Shown: positions 25,567 to 37,665, counted from the stretch's first letter. The stretch is DNA of 64,000 nt from Rattus norvegicus (GCF_036323735.1 NW_026947370.1:717588-781587), one strand, 5' to 3'. Made by a program: numbers and translations. Notes: a model not told the origin generated them from the letters alone.

Positions 25567-26155
25567 ATCTGAAACTATGATATTTATGTTGAGAAACATC
25601 TGGCTGAAATTCTTTACCACTGCCCTATAGATAAAAAGTGGGGGAAAGACTACTCCTGTTCTAAGATCATAGGGCCTGGGTGCCCAGAACTGAAGTATGG
25701 ACTGACCAAATGTTACACAAAGCAGAGACTAATAATTCACTGTCCCGAGAACTACTTAGCAGTTCCAGTCCAATGCAATGAATTTACATGTACTGAGGAA
25801 TATGGAATTGTAGCACAATGAGTTGAGATCATTTGCAAACAATTTGTGGAAGATTTCCAAATAGCTAAGAATGGGTACAGAGAATTTTCAAGGACCCTGA
25901 GACATTAGCATGTGGTTTAAACGCTGCCCGGATGAAAACATTTAAGTACTGGACTAATCTACTAAAGTAATTTAGTAGCAAACATATATTACAATTGTTT
26001 ACAATTAAGCATGGTGGGGAACAAAGGGAACACACTAAAACAAAGTTATGTTTCTAAAAGTTTGTTTCAAGACAGAAAGAAAGACCAAAGGGGTTTTGTT
26101 TTGTTTTGTTTTCACAGACTTTGCACCTTTTTAAAAAGCACTTTGGGATCTTTAA

Positions 26156-26777
26156 TTACCTTCTTATTATCAGAACTTTCATCAGACCCAGAGTTCTTCT
26201 CAGTGCTGCCTTGACTTCTTGGTTCATTAAGGTATACGTGATGGGGTTCAGCATGGATGTCACAGTGGTATGGAAGATGAGCAAGAATTCATCAACTCCT
26301 TGTGGGTGGTTAGATTTGGGTCTCAAGTAGTTTTGTCCCAACCCTACAAGGCAACCTATTCCCCATGAAAAAAATGCCAAATGGACACATACCTCATGAC
26401 TCATTTGGGTTGAATAGTGAAGTGGGGCCATACAGTGGCCAAAGGCCATGGCTGCCAATAGGCAGCACTTTGTTATACCTAAAATTGTGAAGAACAACAT
26501 CTGTGTGACACATCCCTCCAGAGAGATTACTCAGATCTCACTTACAAGGCTCTCCATAAATTGTGTATGACAGAGACAGTGTAAACAATTTCCAGGATAC
26601 ATAAGTTCGCCAGAAAGAAGTACATGGCAGTGTGTAGAGATGGACTAATGTAGATAGCAAAGGATATGGGAGCAGAATGAGGGTGAACAGGATGAAGCAT
26701 TCTCCAGGAATCTCAAAGTATTTGACAGACAAGCCCTTTTCCTGCCACAAAGAGCAATTGACACAATTGAAACTCAT
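26156..26777 (-). pseudogene. Olfactory receptor pseudogene (frameshifted, internal deletion)
   Basis: Two minus-strand pieces read as one degenerate class II olfactory receptor, a seven-helix odorant GPCR. The N-terminal piece (26777 down to about 26600) carries an NCS glycosylation site and 'FEIPGECFILFTLILL', typical of helix 1. A frameshift moves the helix 2 sequence (recognisable LANL-type region) to another frame, and a stop precedes 'SLEGCVTQM' with the extracellular cysteine. The second piece (26500-26156) has helices 3-4, in which the usual MAFDRY box reads MAFGHC and about three residues are lost. It then jumps from 'VGLGQN' straight to 'YLRPKSN', skipping roughly 100 residues (helices 5 and 6), and ends with the helix 7 signature 'SMLNPITYTL' and the C-tail 'QEVKAALRR'. 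It covers about 207 codons against the usual 310 or so. It cannot encode a receptor. A lone OR relic suggests an OR cluster once or now lies nearby. Confidence 0.92.
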
Positions 26778-27010
26778 CTCCTGGAAGATAGCAGTAAGCC
26801 ATTAGAAGGATTCTTGCAGATGAAAGATATTAATTTTTTAATACTTTTAGATACTCACTTACATCAGAGTCAAAGTCTTTCTCTGTAGTCACAAAAATCA
26901 AAGCTTAGAAGTGATTAATTATCATAGATTTTCATATCTAATACTTTCTTTCTTAACACCAGGGGATTTTCCAAAGTGTGCTAAGCATTGAGCCAAGTGT
27001 CCAAATATTT
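26778..27010. other. Upstream flank of the OR pseudogene, nothing recognised
   Basis: No feature visible apart from general AT richness. Confidence 0.4.
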
Positions 27011-27014
27011 ACAA

Positions 27015-27115
27015 AGATGGTGCACACTTGTAGTTGTGGCACTAATGAAGCTCAGGCAGAAGCTTTACCATGGGTCTGAGTTCAGTTTCACATGCTGTAT
27101 AGGCAATCATTCAAA
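27015..27115 (+). mobile_element. Degraded B1-like SINE
   Basis: ATGGTGCACACTTGTAG, then CTCAGGCAGAAG and GGGTCTGAGTTCAG, follow the order of B1 landmarks (pol III A-box region, then the mid-part). Heavily mutated, with no clear A tail. Confidence 0.5.
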
Positions 27116-27716
27116 TTAAGGTAAAGAAAACCTTGACTTTATCTCATTTTTTTCACCCATTCTTATCATTAACTAGTTATCAATGTTATGCAGAAAAACA
27201 GATCAACCCACTCATTACTATGCTTACTTGTTGCCACAGCTATAGTCTCTCCAACCACCCTGTGTGTGTGTTGGGCCCCGATTATTCTCTGATTGCTATG
27301 ATGAATATTCAAACCCACACAGTAAAGGTATCATTTCCTCAAGACTCATTATTTTTGAAGATAAAGTAAAATCAAATAATCATTTGATAAATAAATGATT
27401 ACTGGTTTTAATACATAGAAAAGGCAAGGCACATCTCGATGTCTGCACAGTAACGAGGTAGTCAGAGAAGCTTTTTAAGGTGTGTAAAATGAGCCTTGAA
27501 AGTGAAGAAGGATCAAGCAAACAACACCATACCACTCATGCCACAACCTTCAATATGACAGCTGGTATTTGTAACTGAATAGTTCCTGTCTCTTTATTGA
27601 ACATGTTATCTTAGCAGGAGTATCACTGTGTAGGCATGAAATTTCTGTTTTCTTAATATTGTTCATGATATTCTATCAATCAAACTATTGATTTAAATAA
27701 ATAAAAAATAATAAAA

Positions 27717-27822
27717 TATGTGTTGTCTTCATATGTAGTCTAGGCTAACCTGAAATTCCTAATTTCGTCCCTCAGACTCTTGAATGTGAGTATTCTAAGA
27801 GCAAACATGATGCCTGGCTTGA
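27717..27822 (-). mobile_element. Degraded B1-like SINE
   Basis: Reverse-complement B1 order: TAGTCTAGGCTAACCTGAAAT near 27738, CCTCAGACTCTTGAATGTGAG near 27771, and ATGATGCCTGGCTTGA near 27807. Confidence 0.55.
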
Positions 27823-28022
27823 TAAGAATTCCGTCCTATTCTTTCATCTCGACATCTTAGAATTCCACGAAACTACCTGTATTTCTGTACACATAGTATG
27901 TATACAGTTCCTTCTTCTTTGCTCACTTTTGCATATGGCACCTGCTGTGTGCTTACTTACATGGAAAATTGTTCAGTTCCAGTACAGCCTTGTTTGTTTT
28001 CAAATATAATTCTTCGCTTCCA

Positions 28023-28098
28023 AAATCAAATGTGGGTTTCAGTATTTCCAAATTATTAATAAATAAACATGTTACCTATGGACATAAATAGCATATAA

Positions 28099-28130
<32 letters not shown>
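28023..28130 (+). repeat. Local direct repeat, copy 1, ending in (CA)n
   Basis: AATCAAATGTGGGTTTCAG through TATAAGACACAC plus a 29-base CA run. About 90% similar to 28651-28770 by eye, in the same orientation. Confidence 0.85.
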
Positions 28131-28132
<2 letters not shown>

Positions 28133-28650
28133 TATAGTTACACTTTGTTATTCACAATGTAACTGCTAAAGTAGCTCTGTTAGCACTTTGGTGGTGACTA
28201 CTTTTCATCTTTTTCACATTGTAGCCTTATACGGAGACTGAATATGGACTGCAAAGTTCTTATCATTATGTTTACCATCCTTATTAATCTCTGACCTCTC
28301 ATGTAATGAGAAGCTCCAGTGTTTAGCATAGTTTGGTTCCTTGGAGATTCTGCCTGTCCCTTCCCATTATATCTTCTGAAGATCAGTCTCATGTCCCTCA
28401 AATATTGGAATGTGGCAAACTCATTTTTCTCCCAGTCTGATAACTTTTCCTTTCACATGAGATGTCCATTTCTGTTTTATGGAGTGTATATGTCTTTGTG
28501 GAAGTTTGGGTTTTCTTGCCAAAAGATAAACCACTTTTTTTCTGACAAGAGTAGTTTAGGAGATATCTCCATCCTCTTAGGCTCTCTCTCTATTCACCTG
28601 TATAATGAAATGTCTGAGCTATGTGAGTAGATTGCACATAGTTGATCCAC
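28131..28650. other. Spacer between the direct repeats, nothing recognised
   Basis: It holds a 103-codon + frame (28319-28630) and a 67-codon minus frame (28198-28401). Neither has a motif I recognise. Confidence 0.4.
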
Positions 28651-28770
28651 AAATCAAATGTGGGTTTCAGTACTTCCAAATTATAAATAAATAAACATTA
28701 CACCTATGAACATAAATACAATATAAGACACACACACACACTCACACACACACAACACACACACACACAC
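28651..28770 (+). repeat. Local direct repeat, copy 2, ending in (CA)n
   Basis: Second copy of the 28023-28130 module, 628 bases downstream, with an interrupted CA run at 28728-28769. Confidence 0.85.
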
Positions 28771-29744
28771 TCTTATGCCACATACACAAGTGTTCCTATA
28801 TATTCATGCAGAGACTGAGACACAGAGAAACACAATAGAATAAGAGCATGTAGAGATTGTACATGAATTAAAACAATGAAGGATAATAGTATTTGTTTAC
28901 ATCCTGCTTCACCATTTGGTCACTTATAAACATGGCTAAGAAAAAAATGTATTCCCCATGAGTTTTCTTCTGTGTGAATAAGTTAATTTCCCAAATCACT
29001 TAAGTTGATCGGGTGTGGAATGCTTGTAAGCTACATGGTTCATGAGCATGTATGCATGTCTACACACAAACATTTAGTTTTACACTTGTGTACACTGCAT
29101 TTTGGGAAATTTTTCTCCATAATACATAATTTTCCTTTCTATTCACTAATTGATCAGTAGATTAATTTTCTATTGATCTTAATGAAAAACACAGCTCCCC
29201 AAAACAAGAACAAAAAAAAATTAAAACAATAAATGGTTTTCTCAGGAGTGCAGGGGACATAGTCAGTTATAAGAGCTTATTAGATATATTAGATTAGATC
29301 TGACCCAATCAAGCAAAATTTATAAAAATCTAAATGTAGAGAAGATAGGGTTAGACTTAAAGCTCTGACAATTATGAAGCAGGAATGGTGTTGTACATAC
29401 TTGACCTCTCAGTGGACTCTGCTCTTGTAAAAAAATGCTGGAATGCATAGGATTCTATTGTGATGCATTTCACACTTATTTTGATGTACTTTAAATATTT
29501 CTCCACATTAAATTAAAACAAACAAACAAAAACAAATAAACAACCTTCCCACAGCCAACACAGAAAATGACTACATTTTTTAATTTGAAGTATTTTAAAG
29601 CAACTTCCTTTTCATTAGTAGTTTCTTTATTTGTATAGGTAGCTCTCTAGTTAGAGAGTGAGTCCTTGCCTCTTCCAGTTAAATTTCCAGAATATCAACT
29701 CAAGAACCAGAATGTTATATTTACATTTGGATTTGTTCGATAAA
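28771..29744. other. Unassigned AT-rich sequence
   Basis: No gene or repeat recognised. An A/CAAA-rich patch lies at 29511-29545, just before the long L1. Confidence 0.5.
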
Positions 29745-32700
29745 AATGATTAATGAGAGATCCTGAGGATTCATAAAAGAAATCTTACTAAAGCTAAAAG
29801 CACACATTGCACCTGACATGATAATAGTAGGAGATTGCAACACCCCACCCTCATCACTGGAGAGATCCTAGAAACAGAAATTAAACAGAGATGTGGAGAA
29901 AGTAATAGAAGTTATAAAACATATGGATTTAACAGATATTTATAGAACATTCCATCCTAAAAAATAAGAATATACATTCTTCTCATAACCTCAGGGAACT
30001 TTCTTCAAAATTGACCACATAATTGGTCCTTCAACAGACCTTAACAGATACAGGGAAATAGAAATAATCCCAGGCATTCTATCAGATCACCACACACTAA
30101 GACTGGTCTTCAACAATAACAATATTGACAGAAAGCCCACATATACACTGAAATTTAAAAATGCTTTACTCCATGACAACATGATCAAGGAAGAAATAAA
30201 GAAAGAAATTAAAGACTTCTTAGAACTTAATGAATAATGAAGATACAACATTCCCAAACATATGTGATAGATTGAAAGAAGAGCTAAGAGGGAAACTTAT
30301 AGCTCTGAGTGCTTGTGAAAAGAAACAAGAGAGAGAATATGTCAGGAGCTTGATAGCACATGTAAAAGCTCTAGAACAAAAAGAACTAAGTAAAGCCAAG
30401 GGGGGTAGAAAGCAGGAAATTATCAAACTCAGAGCTGAAATCAACAAAGTAGAAATGAAAAGGACGATACAAAAGCAGGAACTTTTTCTTTGAGAAAAGC
30501 AATAAGATAGATAAACCCTTAGCCAAACTAATCAGAGTTCAAAGTGATTGTACCCAAATTAACAAAATCAGAAAGGAAAACGGAGACACAAGAACAGAAT
30601 CTGAAGTAATTAAAAAAAATCATCAGATTCTACTATAAAAGCCTATATTCAACAAAACTGCAAAATCTGGAGGAAATGGACAATTTAGTAGACAGATAAC
30701 AGGTAGCAAAGAAAATCCGGAATAAATAAACTATCTAAACAACCCCATAACTCCTAAAGAAATAGAAGCAGTTATTAAAAGTCTCCCAACCAAACAGAGC
30801 CCAGGTCGAGATGGGTTCAGTGTAGAATTCTATCAGACCTTCTTAGAAGACATCATACTAAAACTGTCCAAACTCTTCCACAAAATTGAAACAGACAGCG
30901 CACTACCACATTCCTTATATGAATCCAGAATTACTCTTATACCTAACCCACAAAAAGACTCAGCACAGAAAGAGGACTTCAGACCAATTTCCCTTATGGA
31001 TATTGATGATAAAATACTCAATAAAATTCTTGCAATCTGAATATTACAACACATCAAAAAAATCATCCATCATGATCAAGTAGACTTGAAACCAGGGATG
31101 GAAGGATGGTTTAATATAGGATAATTCATAAATGTAATCCAACATGTAAACAAACTCAAAGATAAGGAGAACATGGTAATTTCATTAGATAGTGAGAAAG
31201 CATTTGACAAAATTCAACAACCCTTGTGGATAAAAGTCCTGGAAAAATCACGAATTGAAGGCTCATATAAAAACATAGTGTAAGAAATATACAGCAAACC
31301 TGTAGCTAACAACAAACTAAATGGAAAGAAACTTGAAGCAATCCCACTAAATCAGGGACTAGACAAGGCTGCCCAACTCTCTCCCTACTTATTCAAAACA
31401 GGACTCCATGTCAGAGCCAGAGAATTCAGACAGCAAAAGGGGGGCAAAGGGATTCAAATTGGAAGGGAACATATCAAAATATCACTATTGGCAGATGATA
31501 TGATAGTATACACTTAAATGACCCCAAAAGTTCCACCAGAGAACTTCTTAACCTGATAAATAACTTCAGCAAAGTGACAGGGTATAAAATTAAGTCACAC
31601 ATAACAGTAGCCTTCCTCTCCTCAATGAATAAACAGGCTTAGAAAGGAAAAAATGAAATCACACACTTCACAATAGTCCCAAATAATATAAAATATCTTG
31701 GTGTAAATTTAACCAAGAAAGTGAATGATCTGTATGATAAGAAGTTCAAGTATCTGAAGAAGGAAATTGAGGACAATCTCAGAAGACAGAAAGAGCTTCC
31801 ATGCTCATGGATTGACAGGATTAATATAGTAAAGATGACAATTTTACCAAAAGCAATATACACATTCAATGCAATATCCATCAAAATTCCTACGTACTTC
31901 TTTAATAGAGATAGAAACAGCATTTGCAAATTCATGTGGAATAAGAAAAAGCCAGGATATTTAAAACTATCCTCAACAATAAAAGAACTTCACAATAAAA
32001 GAACTGGCGTAATCATCACCCTTGAACTCAAGCAGTATAACAGAGCAATAGTGATAATTACTGCACGGTATTGGTAAAGAGACAGATGGATAGACAAGTG
32101 GAATAGAATTGAAGACCCAGAAATAAACCCACACACCTATCATTTGATATTTGGCAAAGCAGATAAAACCATCCAAAGAAGTAACATAGCATTTTCCAAA
32201 AAGAGTGGTGGTTCAACTGGAAGTCAGCATGTAGAAGAATGGAAATTATCCCATTTTTATGACCATGTACTAAGCTAAAGTTCAAGTGAATCAAGGACCT
32301 CCACATCAAACCAAATACACTCAAACTAATAGAAGAAAAGGTCCCAAAGAGTCTTGAAATCATGAGCACTGGAGAACATTTCCTGGACAAAACACCAGTG
32401 ACTTATGATTTAAGATCAAGAATTGACAAATAGGACCTCATAAAACAGCAAAGCTTCTGTACAGCAAAAGATACTGTCATTAGGACAAATCTATAATCAA
32501 CAGATTGGGATAAGATTTTTACCAATCCTATATCTGGTAGCTGGTAATATCCGAAATATACAAAGAACTTAAGAAGTAAGGCACTAGAAAGCAAAAAGTC
32601 CCTATAGAAAATGGGGTAGAGTGAATTACAAAACATTCTCAGCTGAAGGTTATCAAATGGCCAAAAAACAACTAAATAAATGTTCAACATCCTTAGTCAT

Positions 32701-33903
32701 CAGGGAAATTAAAATCAAAACAAATCTGAGATTCCACCTCACATCAGTCAGAATTGCTAAGATATAAATCTCATGTGACAGGAGATGCTGGTGAGGATGT
32801 GGATAAAGAGGAAGACTCCACCTTTGTTGGTGGGATTGAAGACTGGTACAACTCTTTTGAGGTTCCACAGAAAATTGGACATTCCATGACCTGAGGACCC
32901 AGCTATACCTCTCTTGGGCATATACCCAAAAGTTGGTCCAACATACAACAGAGAAATATATTCGACTATGGTCATAGCAGACTTATTTAAAAGAGCCAGA
33001 AGCTGGAAAGAACCCAGATGCACTTCAACAGAGGAATGGATACAAAAATTGGTACATCTGCAGTACAGAATATTACTCAGCTATCAAAACAATGACTTCA
33101 TGAAATTCATAGGCAAATGTTATAAACTAGAAAATATCATCTTGAGTGAGGTTACTCAATCACAGAAAAACACACTTGGTATGCATTCATTGATAAGTAG
33201 ATATTATCCAAAAAGCTTGAATTACCCATCATGCAATACACAGACCACATGAAACTCAAGAAGGATGACCAAATGCAGATGCTTCACTCCTTCTTTAAAT
33301 GGGGAACCAAAATACCCATGGGAGGGGATAAGGAGGCAAAGTTTATTACAGAGATTGAAGGACCTGCTTTTCAGAGCCTGTCCCACATGTAGCCCATGCA
33401 TATTCAGACACAAAAACTAGATAAGATGGATGAAGCTAAGAAGTGCAGGCTAACAATAACTGGATATTGATCCCTCCTGAGAGACATAGACAGTATATGT
33501 CAAATACAGAGGCAAATGCCATCTGCAAACTAGTGAATCAAGTACCAGACCTGTGTTGTTGGAATTAAAAAAGGATTGAAAGATCTGAAGGGATTTGCAA
33601 CCCCATTATAATTACCATGCTAACCAACCAGATCTTCCTGGTACCAAACCACTATACATGGACTGATCCATGGTTCCAAATGGATGTAGAAAAGGAAGGC
33701 CTTGCTGGATACAATGGAATGAGAAAGTCTTGTTTCTGCCAAAGTTGGAGCCCCACTGTAGGGGAATGTGGGGAGGCATGGGAGGGCGTGGGTGGGAATG
33801 TGAACCCCTTATAGAAGGGTAGGGGGAAAGGTTAAGGGGCTTATGGACTGAAAAACAGGGAAGGGAATAACATTCAAAATGTAAATAGGAAATAGCCAAC
33901 AAG
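29745..33903 (+). mobile_element. 5'-truncated, degenerate L1 with most of ORF2 and 3' UTR
   Basis: The element begins inside the ORF2 endonuclease domain at about 29745 and runs through reverse transcriptase, the C-terminal region and 3' UTR to about 33900. ORF1, 5' UTR and the ORF2 N-terminus are absent. It ends against a (GA)n tract instead of a clean A tail. I could not find matching target-site duplications. Its many frame breaks indicate an older copy than the one at 34358-35434. Confidence 0.95.
29757..33215 (+). pseudogene. L1 ORF2 pseudogene (endonuclease / reverse transcriptase)
   Basis: ORF2 makes the endonuclease/reverse transcriptase that copies L1 RNA at nicked chromosomal DNA. 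Recognisable in order: endonuclease 'DHHT' region at about 30085-30110; linker piece 'LRGKLIALSACEKKQ' within 30230-30493; RT fingers 'FRPISLM' near 30980-31000; the RT catalytic segment with LADD encoded at 31488-31499 inside 'SLLADDMIVYT', followed at once by a stop; thumb region 'LPCSWIDRINIVKMTILPKA' within 31721-32077; and the C-terminal 'SWKEPRCTSTEEWIQK' within 32914-33252. Several frameshifts and stops break it, so no enzyme can be made. Confidence 0.93.
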
Positions 33904-33960
<57 letters not shown>

Positions 33961-34110
33961 AGGGAGGGAGATCAGGGAGGGGAAAGAGGAGGTGGGTGAG
34001 GGAGAGGGGTAGGGGGAAAGGGAGAGGAGAAGGAGGAGGAGGAGGAGGAGGAGGAGGAGGAGGAGGAGGAGGAGGAGGGGGAGGAGGAGTTGAAAAAGAA
34101 AGAAAACTAA
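33904..34110. repeat. Purine tract: (GA)n, (GGGA)n, (GGA)n
   Basis: Almost all purine on the + strand for about 200 bases: GA to 33954, GGGA to about 33970, mixed G-rich sequence, then GGA triplets at about 34029-34088. A pyrimidine-rich stretch follows at 34113-34143. It gives poly-Gly, poly-Leu and poly-Ser frames that are artefacts. Such tracts can adopt triplex (H-DNA) or G-rich structures in vitro. Confidence 0.97.
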
Positions 34111-34340
34111 ACTTTCATTCTTCCCCATCCCCTCTCTTCCTCAGGTGTTGTTTAGTCGATCATGTTAGTGAGAGGTTATGAGTGTAATTTCTCGTGTTAC
34201 TTTGAGACACCATCTCATAGTAAAATTAGTCTCTTACAATCTTCTCGCCCCCTCTTCTGTAATGTTCCTCAGCCTTGAATCAAGTGACATTTTGTTAATA
34301 GAGCCTTGAGACTGGATTTGAAGTTTCTCTCCTGCTTTTT
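34111..34340. other. Unassigned sequence left of the young L1
   Basis: It may be continuous with 35452 onward if the L1 insertion is removed; the family is not recognised. Confidence 0.4.
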
Positions 34341-34357
34341 GATTGGCTGGGATTTTT
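34341..34357. repeat. Target-site duplication, left copy
   Basis: GATTGGCTGGGATTTTT, identical to 35435-35451. The two copies bracket the minus-strand L1. Confidence 0.97.
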
Positions 34358-35434
34358 TTTTCTTACCCCCTTTACCCCCATTTTATTTTATTTTTTTTGT
34401 TTTTTTTATTTTTTTATTTTTATTTTTATTTTTTATTAACTTGAGTATTTCTTATATACATTTCAAGTGTTTTTCCCTTTCCCGGTTTCCGGGCAAACAT
34501 CCCCCTCCCCCCTCCCCTTCCTTATGAGTGTCCCCCTCCCAACCCTCCCCCCATTGCCTCCCTCCCCCCATAGTCTAGTTCACTGGGGGTTCAGTCTTAG
34601 CAGGACCCAGGGCTTCCCCTTCCACTGGTGCTCTTACTAGGATATTCATTGCTACCTATGAGGTCAGAGTCCAGGGTCAGTCCATGTATAGTATTTAGGT
34701 AGTGGCTTAGTCCCTGGAAGCTCTGGTTGCTTGACATTGTTGTACTTTTGGGGTCTTGAGCCCCTTCAAGCTCTTCCAGTTCATTCTCTGATTCCTTCAA
34801 CGGGGGACCTATTCTCAGGTCAGTGGTTTGCTGCTGGCATTCGCCTCTGTATTTGCTGTATTCTGGCTGTGTCTCTCAGGAGCGATCTACATCCGGCTCC
34901 TGTCGGTCTGCACTTCTTTGCTTCATCCATCTTGTCCAATTGGGTGGCTGTATATGTATGGTCCACATGTGGGGCAGGCTCTGAAGGGGTGTTCCTTCAG
35001 TCTCTGTTTTAATCTTTGCCTCTCCCTTCCCAGCCAAGGGTATTCTTTTTCCTCATTTAAAGAAGGAGTGACGCATTCACATTTTGATCATCCGTCTTGA
35101 GTTTCGTTTGTTCTAGGGATCTAGGGTAATTCAAGCATTTGGGCTAATAGCCACTTATCAATGAGTGCACACCATGTATGTCTTTCTGTGATTGGGTTAG
35201 CTCACTCAGGATGATATTTTCCAGTTCTAACCATTTGCCTACGAATTTCATAAACTCGTTGTTTTTGATAGCTGAGTAATATTCCATTGTGTAGATGTAC
35301 CACATTTTCTGTATCCATTCCTCTGTTGAAGGGCATCTGGGTTCTTTCCATTTTCTGGCTATTATAAATAAGGCTGCGATGAACATAGTGGAGCACGTGT
35401 CTCTTTTATATGTTGAGGCATCTTTTGGGTATAT
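34358..35434 (-). mobile_element. Young 5'-truncated L1 (minus) with perfect TSD
   Basis: Reading on the minus strand, the element starts at 35434 inside the ORF2 C-terminal region. It keeps an unbroken ORF2 tail (80 codons from 35386 to 35144, including 'SWKEPRC'-like and 'IYTMEYYSAIKNNEFMKF') and then a full 3' UTR with a G-rich section (C-rich on + at 34501-34570) and an A tail, seen as T-rich sequence at 34352-34440. The 17-base flanking duplications are identical. The intact tail frame and identical duplications point to recent insertion by target-primed reverse transcription. It is much too short to be active. Confidence 0.97.
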
Positions 35435-35451
35435 GATTGGCTGGGATTTTT
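35435..35451. repeat. Target-site duplication, right copy
   Basis: Identical 17-base partner of 34341-34357. Confidence 0.97.
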
Positions 35452-36800
35452 ACTGTGATCTTTGCTGCAGAGACTGTAATTAATTCTGTATATAAGGACA
35501 CATGGCTATGATTGTTGTTAGGTATGATACTGGCTTTAGTATGTAAGGGGCTGTACATTCTCCCCCATAACCACAGCTTCAATAACCTTATATATGTGGA
35601 TAAACTACCAGTACCATCCGTGTTCACTGAACAGGACTTAAGCAAAATTAGAGAGCTGTTGGCTATCACCAAGCTATTCATGCCACTGCACTGCCTTTGT
35701 GGCTATCCTGCCATGTGCTTGGCAAATCTTCCTGTATAAGAATATTGGTTTTCTGATAGGCAGGAGAATGGTAAAGATAAATTTCATTTTAACATATCAA
35801 AGGAAATTAAATTTTTTCCTGCTGTAGCACGTTTAATTAATTGAAGCAAAAAATCTATTTATTTGATGTTATGGAAATATCATTTAACAATATAATCTTA
35901 ACTCCTTTTAAATGATTAAAAGTCACATGTAGTTGGTAGCTGTCATACTGTATAAAATTCGCATCAGTATTGGGACAATGAAATATTCTCTGTTTTATGC
36001 AAATACATAGTAATAATGAACAAAATTATGTACCAAGGTTCATGCTGAAGGGAACTAATTACATTTATTCAATTTTATAAGATAATTTCATATTAGCTAT
36101 GTATCAAGTGCATAATAATTATGATTAAATTATTACCTAAATAATAAAATAAGCACACTAGAATTACCAACTGGACATTGAAAACAAAATATATTAGAAT
36201 AATCAAAAATATTTTTTAAAACAAAATGATGGAAACATTGTATATATAAAAGCAGCCTGGAGCTATATGTCACCTTAATGTTTTACAGTGTGTTCTAGTG
36301 AGGTCCCTGAGCAGATAAAATTTTATGCCATGAAAAACCAAGAACCTAAATTTGATACCTACACATATATGTTTGGAAGATTTCCATATTCACTACATGA
36401 CTTGAACACATAAAAGCTTACACAGAATATTAATAATGAGACTAATGAGAATAATAATAAGAAGAAGAAAAAGAAAAACATAACTCTAGGAACATTTTAA
36501 AGAAATAATGTTTTGGATTGGCCTTAAAATGGGAATTTCAACACATTTTCTTAGTACATTAACTATTCAAAGAAAAACTAAAAGGCTCTTATTCATTCTA
36601 TATGAAAGAAAAACACATCTGATCAATTGTGTAAAGAAAGAGAGAACTGCGAACTCTAAAATTAATATAGTCATTGCAGAGGAATGAAACAGACACTAAG
36701 CCAAGGTTCTATAAGTAAACATATGGAGGATTTACTGCATAATATTAACATATTTGATCTAACACATCTTACTAAGATAAAGGAAAGAAAGCTGGAAATT
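35452..36800. other. Unassigned sequence
   Basis: Bases 35452-35745 are open for 75-90 codons on both strands, but I recognise no protein. The rest is AT-rich with no feature seen. Confidence 0.45.
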
Positions 36801-36805
36801 GCCTG

Positions 36806-36870
36806 AATGTAGTCTCAGCACCTAGAATGAGGCAAGATGTCCCAAGTTCAAAGATACCCTGAAATACATG
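36806..36870 (+). mobile_element. Possible B1 relic
   Basis: TGTAGTCTCAGCACCTAGAA then GTTCAAAGATACCCTG resemble the B1 mid-part. Very short and diverged. Confidence 0.35.
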
Positions 36871-36908
36871 AGAAAATTATAAATAGGTTTGTTTTTATTA
36901 TGTAATAA

Positions 36909-37118
36909 GTGTTGTAGTATTAGCTTAGAGGTTAAGAGCACTTACTACTCTCTAGAGCAAACATGTTCAGTTTCCAACACACATGAAGCCACTTGCAACC
37001 AGCTGTAAAAGCTGCTGCAGGGTATCTGACATCTTCTGGTCTCCCCAGGTGCCTGTGTTCATGTGCACAAGTTTATACACAGACATTCACACATAACAGA
37101 TCATTAAAATAAAAAAAA
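36909..37118 (+). mobile_element. B2/B3-type SINE
   Basis: It follows the B2/B3 order: the tRNA-like start 'AGCTTAGAGGTTAAGAGCAC' at 36922-36941, the B-box region (TGTTCAGTTTCC near 36965), and the body CATGAAGCCACTTGCAACCAG. The B3-like end has CAGGTGCCTGTGTTCATGTG near 37048 and TTAAAATAAAAAA at 37104-37117. Diverged from consensus, so moderately old. Confidence 0.75.
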
Positions 37119-37315
37119 ATCATGAATGTATTTTCTGCACAAATTATGAATAGTAAGCATTCTACATAGGCAAACACAATTGATGCAAAGTAATAAGAAT
37201 AGAGAAAATTAAGGATTAATTCTTACGCAGTTCAGTAAGCATAAAACGCTAAACTTCACGATTGTATTGCAATGTAGATGCTTAAAAGAAACGAGCATTT
37301 GAATTTATGACTAAA

Positions 37316-37665
37316 AGTATTATAAAAATTATTTTATTTATTTACATTCCTGCCATTGCTCCCTCTCCAGGTCCTCTTCCACAGTTCCTCATCCCATTCC
37401 ACTTCCTCCTCCCCTACTCCAAGAGGATGCTCCCCAGATCCTGCCAGTCATCCCTGGTCCCTGGGGGCTCACGTCGCTCCAGGATTAGGCCAGACCAGGC
37501 AGTCCTCTGCTATACATGTGTCAGGATCTTGGACCAGCTCGTGTATGATACCTGGTTGGTGGCTTAGTGTCTGGGAGATCTCAGGGGTGGGGATGATTCG
37601 AGACTGTTGGTCTTCCTATAGAGGCTGCCCTCCCCTTCAGTTTCTTCAGTCCATACCCTAATTCA
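37316..37665 (-). mobile_element. Old L1 3' UTR fragment
   Basis: T-rich start at 37318-37345, then C/T-rich antisense of an older L1 3' UTR (CTCTGCTATACATGTGTCAG near 37505, GGTTGGTGGCTTAGTGTCTG near 37553). The 86- and 101-codon + frames here are shadows. Confidence 0.6.

Noticed and set aside
31721..32077. 118-codon plus ORF
   Set aside because: A surviving open piece of L1 ORF2, annotated as part of that pseudogene.
33874..34181. Poly-Leu/Ser and poly-Gly proteins
   Set aside because: Both strands of the GA/GGA purine tract.
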